Assembly (NCBI GenBank): GCA_012523155.1
Contig: JAAYJB010000413.1
Span: 1 to 13,845 of the forward strand
Direction of reading: 5' to 3'
Length of the DNA stretch: 13,845 bases
DNA from: Synergistaceae bacterium
GTDB lineage: Bacteria > Synergistota > Synergistia > Synergistales > Aminobacteriaceae
How positions within the stretch are numbered: the first letter of the stretch is position 1; each line of letters starts with the position of its first letter. Under the pieces are notes generated by a model that saw only the letters and a program-made list of their open reading frames with translations, was not told where the DNA came from and ran no database searches. Shown here one piece after another: positions 11,819-13,845 of the stretch. The position numbers were made by a program, and so were the translations under genes.

Positions 11819-12669
11819 CGTGCCCGCCTCCGGAAAGGAGCCTTCACCCATGAAAGGAATTCACGGTTTCCCATGATCCCTTCCGGACGAAGCACCATTA
11901 TGACAACGAGAACAGCTCCGTATATCAGCATCCGGTACTGGGAGATCGGACGGAAAAGTTCCGTTACGAGGGTTATCACCGCCGTACCGAGAAGAGAACC
12001 GCTCATGGAGCCGAGTCCTCCGAAGACAACCACCGCCGTGAGCTCCGTTGACTTGAGCATATCGAACATGATGGGCTGGATGAAGGAAAGAAACCCTCCC
12101 AGCAGGGCACCGGCAACTCCGCAGTAAAAGGCGGATATCATGAGGCTGAGCACCCGGATGCGTGCCGTGTGGAAACCCAGGAGGGACGATGCGATGTAAT
12201 CATCCCTGCATGCCTTGCACGCCCTTCCGAAGCGACTGTTGATCAGGTTAAACATAAATATGGCAAGCACCACGAAAAAAGCTGCCGCCACGGGAAGCGT
12301 TGTATAAGGATCGATCCCCGGGTATCCCCTGGCCCCCCTCGTTACTGACTGCCAGTTCTCCAGGATGAGACGGATAGCTTCACCGAGGCCGATGGAGGCG
12401 ATAGCGTAATAGTCGCCCATGAGCTTCAGGGTGGGAACACCAATAAAAAAAGCGACGGCTACAGCCATGATCCCTCCGCACAGGATGGCAGGGAACCAGT
12501 GAACGCCGTGCTGAACAGTCAGAATTGCCGTTGTGTACGCCCCAAGGGCCATATACGCCGCATGGCCCAGCGAGAATATGCCTGTAAAGCCGGTAAGAAG
12601 CGACACACCCATGGCGGCGATGGCATTAATGCACAGGAGAATGATTATACCTTCAGTATAGCCCGACAT
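11815..12669 (-). CDS. livM: branched-chain amino acid ABC transporter permease LivM
   Basis: This is an inner-membrane permease subunit of 284 residues with about eight hydrophobic segments. Family marks are GFTGIFSLGHAAYMALGAYT (27-46), FFIGVPTLKLMGDYYAIASIGLGEAIRL (74-101), NLINSRFGRACKACRDDYIASSLLGF (the cytoplasmic loop that contacts the ATPase), and VVFGGLGSMSGSLLGT. The NLINS.FGRA..A.RDDYIA segment separates LivM from LivH. The ATG at 12669 has AGGTGAT 5 bases upstream and lies ten bases after the livH stop. It is shorter than E. coli LivM, which has an N-terminal extension; this is normal outside enterobacteria. It pairs with LivH to form the channel. Confidence 0.95.
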   Translation of the reverse strand: MSGYTEGIIILLCINAIAAMGVSLLTGFTGIFSLGHAAYMALGAYTTAILTVQHGVHWFPAILCGGIMAVAVAFFIGVPTLKLMGDYYAIASIGLGEAIRLILENWQSVTRGARGYPGIDPYTTLPVAAAFFVVLAIFMFNLINSRFGRACKACRDDYIASSLLGFHTARIRVLSLMISAFYCGVAGALLGGFLSFIQPIMFDMLKSTELTAVVVFGGLGSMSGSLLGTAVITLVTELFRPISQYRMLIYGAVLVVIMVLRPEGIMGNREFLSWVKAPFRRRAR

Positions 12670-12679
12670 AAGGCATCAC

Positions 12680-13561
12680 CTACACTTTCTCGCTGACGCT
12701 CCTGCCGAAAAGCCCGGTAGGCTTGACAAGGAGAGTAATAACCAGCATGGAGAAGACGACCAGGTCGCGCATCTGGCTGGAAATAAAACCGGCGGTCAGC
12801 ATTTCTGCGAGCCCAAGTATAAGGCTCCCTACAACAGCGCCCGGAAGGGAACCAAGTCCGCCTATGACCGCAGCTACGAATGCCTTGATCGTGATCGTTC
12901 CCAGCTGTGGATACAACGTGTAGCGGACGGAAAGAAATATCCCGCCGACCGCGGCCAGTGCCCCGGCGACAAAGAATACAATGGAAATCAGCAGGTTGAC
13001 GTTGACCCCCATAAGGCCTGCAGTTCGAAGGTCGTAGGCAGCCGCCCGGATGGCCAGGCCCCAGCGCGTCTTCGAAAGGAAAAGCTGAAGAGCTCCCAGG
13101 AAAACAACAGCCGACACCAGGGACAGGAGGTCGAAGGCGCTTGTAGTCGCCAGCCCCATCAAATTTACAGGAGTAGTCGGTATCACGGGCGGAAGGGCAC
13201 GGAACCTGCCTCCGGCCACGATGACGAAAATGTTCTCGATGACGATGCTCATGCCCAAAGAGGCAATTAGCAGGTACAGCGTTACATTGGTCCGTTCACG
13301 GATGGGCCTGTAGGCAAGCCGTTCAGTGAGAACCGCCGCAAACCCTGCACCTGCCAGGGCAATGGCTCCGGAAAACCAGATCCCCGTGCCGAAGGTACGG
13401 AGTGTTCCATAACAAATATAACCACCAATAACAAGAAAGCCGCCATGTGCAAAATTGGAAAAAAGAAGAATGGAGTACACAAGTGAATACCCTACCGCGA
13501 TAAGTGCATAAACCGACCCCAGGGAGAGGCCGTTGATCACCTGCTGAATCAGCGTCGCCAA
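12680..13561 (-). CDS. livH: branched-chain amino acid ABC transporter permease LivH
   Basis: This is the partner permease of LivM: 293 residues and about eight membrane segments. Characteristic stretches are QQVINGLSLGSVYALIAVGYSLVYSIL (6-32), NFAHGGFLVIGGY (36-48), ERLAYRPIRER (80-90), KTRWGLAIRAAAYDLRTAGLMGVNV (the ATPase-contact loop), and AFVAAVIGGLGSLPGAVVG. The start appears to be TTG at 13561, preceded by AAAGGGGTGATC, an extended match to the 16S tail. Between this gene and the upstream binding-protein gene lie about 140 bases containing a stem-loop. LivH is therefore probably expressed at a lower level than the binding protein, as is common for such importers. Confidence 0.94.
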   Translation of the reverse strand: MATLIQQVINGLSLGSVYALIAVGYSLVYSILLFSNFAHGGFLVIGGYICYGTLRTFGTGIWFSGAIALAGAGFAAVLTERLAYRPIRERTNVTLYLLIASLGMSIVIENIFVIVAGGRFRALPPVIPTTPVNLMGLATTSAFDLLSLVSAVVFLGALQLFLSKTRWGLAIRAAAYDLRTAGLMGVNVNLLISIVFFVAGALAAVGGIFLSVRYTLYPQLGTITIKAFVAAVIGGLGSLPGAVVGSLILGLAEMLTAGFISSQMRDLVVFSMLVITLLVKPTGLFGRSVSEKV

Positions 13562-13583
13562 AGGCAGATCACCCCTTTCATGT

Positions 13584-13620
13584 TTGATGAGGGCGAACGG
13601 GGTCTGTCCGCCCTCATCAA
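13584..13620. other. intra-operon stem-loop between binding-protein gene and livH
   Basis: TTGATGAGGGCG (13584-13595) pairs perfectly with CGCCCTCATCAA (13609-13620) around a 13-base loop. There is no T tract on the minus strand, so it is more likely a 3'-end-stabilising or partial-termination hairpin than a full terminator. The flanking 13621-13701 stretch is A/T-rich and includes, on minus, TATAGT (13631-13626) preceded by TG, a possible internal extended -10 for livHMGF. Confidence 0.6.
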
Positions 13621-13701
13621 GCAGTACTATATCATAATTGTTTTTCTGGATATACTGAACTTTTAACGATACTATCAGTTTATTTTATTATTTGCCGAGC
13701 T

Positions 13702-13845
13702 CTAGGGCTTGATCTTCGTGAAGAACTGCCCCTTGCCGTCCTTGGCGATGAGCACTACGCCGTCTTTGTCAACAGGGTTGTGCGTTGCCGGGTCCATGGT
13801 GATCGTCGCATGGTGAAGCTTCAGATCCTTCGTCGCCTCAAGGGC
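13702..13845 (-). CDS. branched-chain amino acid ABC transporter substrate-binding protein, C-terminal end
   Basis: The last 47 residues and the TAG stop of a minus-strand gene are present; the rest lies beyond the right edge. The translation includes HHATITMDPATHNPVDKDGVV and ends with KDGKGQFFTKIKP. The I-T-M-D-P-x-T-H-N-P-V stretch is the conserved C-terminal region of periplasmic LivJ/LivK-type (Peripla_BP_6) receptors. It lies immediately upstream of livH, as in standard LIV operons. Which ligand it prefers cannot be judged from the fragment. Confidence 0.88.
   Translation of the reverse strand, partial: ALEATKDLKLHHATITMDPATHNPVDKDGVVLIAKDGKGQFFTKIKP

Overview
The window looks like chromosomal DNA from an anaerobic or microaerophilic, amino-acid-using bacterium with mid-range GC. 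I favour the phylum Synergistota, with a clostridial-type Firmicute as second choice. Reasons: a complete high-affinity branched-chain amino acid (LIV) ABC importer operon, an Rrf2/IscR–NifS–NifU iron-sulfur operon without hscBA or ferredoxin, a membrane polyferredoxin, LarE, and an XdhC/CoxI-family gene. Placement is inferred from gene content only. Strong AGGAGG-type ribosome sites and short or overlapping gene junctions are seen throughout. No rRNA, tRNA, CRISPR array, insertion sequence or phage gene was seen.

Layout. (1) 1-2181: two divergent PP-loop sulfur-transfer genes. mnmA (minus) overlaps the start of an XdhC/CoxI-family gene that runs off the left edge; larE (plus) reads away. Their predicted promoters overlap. 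(2) 2164-3528, minus: a 97-residue protein of unknown function, an exported methionine-R-sulfoxide reductase (MsrB) and a beta-carbonic anhydrase, arranged as an operon. (3) 3703-4509: an operator-like dyad between divergent -10 boxes, then a NapH-like membrane 4Fe-4S protein on plus. (4) 4504-5730, minus: an ArsB/NhaD/SLC13-type transporter. (5) 5861-6391, plus: a strong promoter, a 28-codon leader peptide with ten consecutive Leu/Val/Ile codons, mutually exclusive antiterminator and terminator structures, and then, in place of an ilv or leu gene, an unrecognised 69-codon gene with a duplicated WRGPFEG motif. A perfect 16-bp stem-loop closes the unit. (6) 6390-9129, minus: iscR–nifS–nifU–tag, i.e. 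iron-sulfur assembly with 3-methyladenine-DNA glycosylase I at the end. (7) 9210-10273, plus: an exported CsgG-family protein and a bidirectional terminator. (8) 10281-13845, minus: livF, livG, livM, livH and the 3' end of the LIV substrate-binding protein gene.

Functional themes. One is sulfur and Fe-S handling: NifS makes persulfide sulfur, NifU builds clusters, IscR senses them, and MnmA and LarE both carry a CxxC plus a distal Cys, the arrangement seen in cluster-using sulfur transferases. The other is branched-chain amino acids: a LIV importer and, separately, an ilv-type attenuator. The attenuator attached to the orphan WRGPFEG gene is the part of the window that best fits a possibly undescribed system.
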